A stretch of DNA of 64,000 bases from Bacteroidota bacterium (lineage in GTDB: Bacteria > Chloroflexota > Anaerolineae > Aggregatilineales > Phototrophicaceae), in assembly GCA_027492915.1 (NCBI GenBank), contig JAPUDW010000327.1, positions 1 through 64,000 on the forward strand. The letters are read 5' to 3'. How positions within the stretch are numbered: the stretch's first letter is position 1; each line of letters opens with the position of its first letter. Under the pieces are notes generated by a model. It searched no databases and had not been told where the DNA came from. It saw nothing but the letters and a program-made list of their open reading frames with translations. Below are positions 62,707 through 64,000 of the stretch, piece by piece. Position numbers and translations under genes: made by a program.

Positions 62707-63309
62707 ATGGTGAAACCGGATCGACGGGTACAGCGAACGCGCGAACTGTTGCAAAAAGCACTGATCGAACTGATGCAGGAGCAAGAATATGATGGGATTA
62801 CGGTTCAAGATATCGTTGATCGTGCCAATATTGGGCGTACTGCTTTTTATTTGCACTTCAATAACAAAGATGAATTGTTTATAAGCTGTCATGAAGCGAT
62901 TGTGGGCGAGTTCCATTTCGGACCGTTTTATCCACACTCACGAGAAGAACTTCTATCTTCTACAGCACCACAGGGGATGATATTGGCATTCCAGCATCTT
63001 GAAGGTGCGAGAGCATTGTTGTCCCCGATTTTTCAGGGCAAGGACAGCCTTCTGATTCTGCGGCGAATGCTCCGCGACTGGAGTGCACAAGGAATTGAAG
63101 CCAGCTTACGTTCTGCTTTCACTGAAGGGGAAAGTGCCATCCCGTTCGATGTATTAGCGAACTATCTGGCGGGGGCGCAAATTTCGCTGGTGCAATGGTG
63201 GCTGGAGAAGCGCCAACCCTATACACCTGAGAACTTGGCGCAGATGTTTCATCGCTTGCAACGCGCTGCAATCCGCGATGCATTTGAGCTTAGAAGCGAC
63301 AGTGAGTAG
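62707..63309 (+). CDS. TetR/AcrR-family transcriptional regulator
   Basis: 200 residues. The N-terminal DNA-binding domain reads VQRTRELLQKALIELMQEQE, then ITVQDIVDRANIGRTAFYLH and FNNKDELFISC, the classical TetR helix-turn-helix. The C-terminal part (with YLAGAQISLVQWWLEKRQPY) matches the TetR_C_7/C_33-like form common in Gram-positive and Chloroflexota regulators. Its promoter region carries a 34-bp palindromic region (62618-62651). It probably represses the divergent membrane-protein pair. Confidence 0.9.
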   Translation: MVKPDRRVQRTRELLQKALIELMQEQEYDGITVQDIVDRANIGRTAFYLHFNNKDELFISCHEAIVGEFHFGPFYPHSREELLSSTAPQGMILAFQHLEGARALLSPIFQGKDSLLILRRMLRDWSAQGIEASLRSAFTEGESAIPFDVLANYLAGAQISLVQWWLEKRQPYTPENLAQMFHRLQRAAIRDAFELRSDSE

Positions 63310-63357
63310 ATAAACTTTTGGGCGACGAAGTGAGTGATTCAAGGAGGCTTTTGTCGT

Positions 63358-64000
63358 TCAGCGGCGTGGAAACCATGCCTCGAAATCATTTGCATCGGGC
63401 ATTTCAGGTTCAACCTCAGGTTCTTCTTGACGCAGTTGCATCCACTCAGGTCCCACAATGCGATCCAGTGCCTCGCTGAAATGACGACTGGCGATCTCAC
63501 GGAATAATGCATCATGTCCGCGCTCTTTGTTATTATAAAAAGCCTCGCGGTCAAAACCTGGCAGGGGTGCAGTACCCGGTAGTACAACATGCGTATGTAG
63601 CTGCTGCATCGATTCACCGCTATCTTCAGAGGCTGTCTCACGATCATGGAGAATAAAACTGTATTCCGGGATCGTGAAGCCGCGTTCTAGATAATAATCC
63701 TCGACAATGTGTTCGGTAAGATCGCATACCAAATTGCGCCGCTGCTCCTCTGGCACAAGCGCCATTAAGTCAGGTGCAGGCGAAATCACCCACGTCCAAG
63801 CCAGCACATGCTTACTTTGAAGTGAATCGCTGTTCTTCATGATGTCGCGCCAGTGAAGTCCCATACCACGATCCTGCCAGCGTTCGTAATCACGATTCAT
63901 AGCAAGCTGATTTTGTACTTTGTCCCGATATTGCAGGTATTTCAGTGTGGAGCTCAGGCCTTTGCGTCCTGTGCCATGACCTTTACGTTTAGTTCCTTTA
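63358..64000 (-). CDS. Relaxase-like mobilisation protein of the outer element (partial)
   Basis: The frame is open from the right edge (KGTKRKGHGTGRKGLSSTLK, then YLQYRDKVQNQLAMNRDYER) to the stop at 63358, so the ATG at 63900 is internal and the start is outside the window. KYLQYRD corresponds to HYLTYRE in the inner relaxase, and QQLHTHVVLPGTAPLPGFDR carries the histidine centre. VIEDF/HIVEDYYLERG blocks also match. The C-terminal end is shorter than in the paralogue (no VWCGLRR region). It is followed by only 48 bp before the TetR gene end. It likely works with VirD4 at 58839. Confidence 0.75.
   Translation of the reverse strand, partial: KGTKRKGHGTGRKGLSSTLKYLQYRDKVQNQLAMNRDYERWQDRGMGLHWRDIMKNSDSLQSKHVLAWTWVISPAPDLMALVPEEQRRNLVCDLTEHIVEDYYLERGFTIPEYSFILHDRETASEDSGESMQQLHTHVVLPGTAPLPGFDREAFYNNKERGHDALFREIASRHFSEALDRIVGPEWMQLRQEEPEVEPEMPDANDFEAWFPRR

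Overview
The window looks like bacterial chromosome carrying a large integrated conjugative-type element, which in turn carries a second element. The gene content fits a filamentous Chloroflexota bacterium (Anaerolineae/Caldilineae-like): secreted proteins rich in Thr/Pro linkers, PKD and DUF11 repeats, many orphan ABC substrate-binding proteins, and a single-membrane style type IV secretion set. This taxonomic guess is inference; there is no rRNA or other marker gene to prove it.

Region 1 (1-11.5 kb) is transport and metabolism: the end of a substrate-binding protein with its SsuC/SsuB-like permease and ATPase, a tRNA-Cys(GCA), a creatininase-family hydrolase followed by a peptide-type ABC binding protein and two permeases and an MBL-fold hydrolase, then an amino-acid binding protein made of two almost identical tandem copies with its permease, and a convergent LivJ-like binding protein. 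Three of these transport loci show no ATPase of their own.

Region 2 (12.4-27.9 kb) is the left part of the outer element: ParA/ParB with a CACGTG-centred palindrome that could be parS, a Toprim primase/P-loop ATPase, a response regulator lacking the phospho-acceptor Asp, and a colinear secretion operon (secreted protein, lipoprotein, VirB6-like, bitopic protein, VirB2-like, VirB3/PrgI-like, VirB4). A MerR/CopZ-like metal cassette sits inside it on the other strand.

Region 3 (about 27.87-53.31 kb) is an inner element of about 25.4 kb that splits virB4. The N-terminal 621 codons of virB4 end at 27868, and the missing 83 C-terminal codons resume in frame at 53316. The inner element has a large serine recombinase at its left end, an IS3 remnant and gene fragments, a 4776-residue PKD/DUF11/PD40 surface protein, a PrimPol-helicase with iteron-like repeats, a relaxase, RHH and HU-like accessory proteins, a hairpin-rich oriT candidate, and ParR/ParM. 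The recombinase gene is itself split: its reading frame crosses the left junction into antisense virB4, while a plausible basic C-terminal tail is encoded at the far right end. Joining the two ends would therefore restore both virB4 (chromosome) and the recombinase (circle). The inner element has mobilisation genes but no secretion system, so its excision would repair the machine it could use to move.

Region 4 (53.3-64 kb) resumes the outer operon on the plus strand: end of virB4, a small protein, topoisomerase I, two related acidic repeat proteins with an RHH protein between them, VirD4 and an HU-like protein. It is followed by a TetR-regulated membrane protein pair and the outer relaxase, cut by the window edge. 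The right end of the outer element is not in view, and no left attachment site could be identified.
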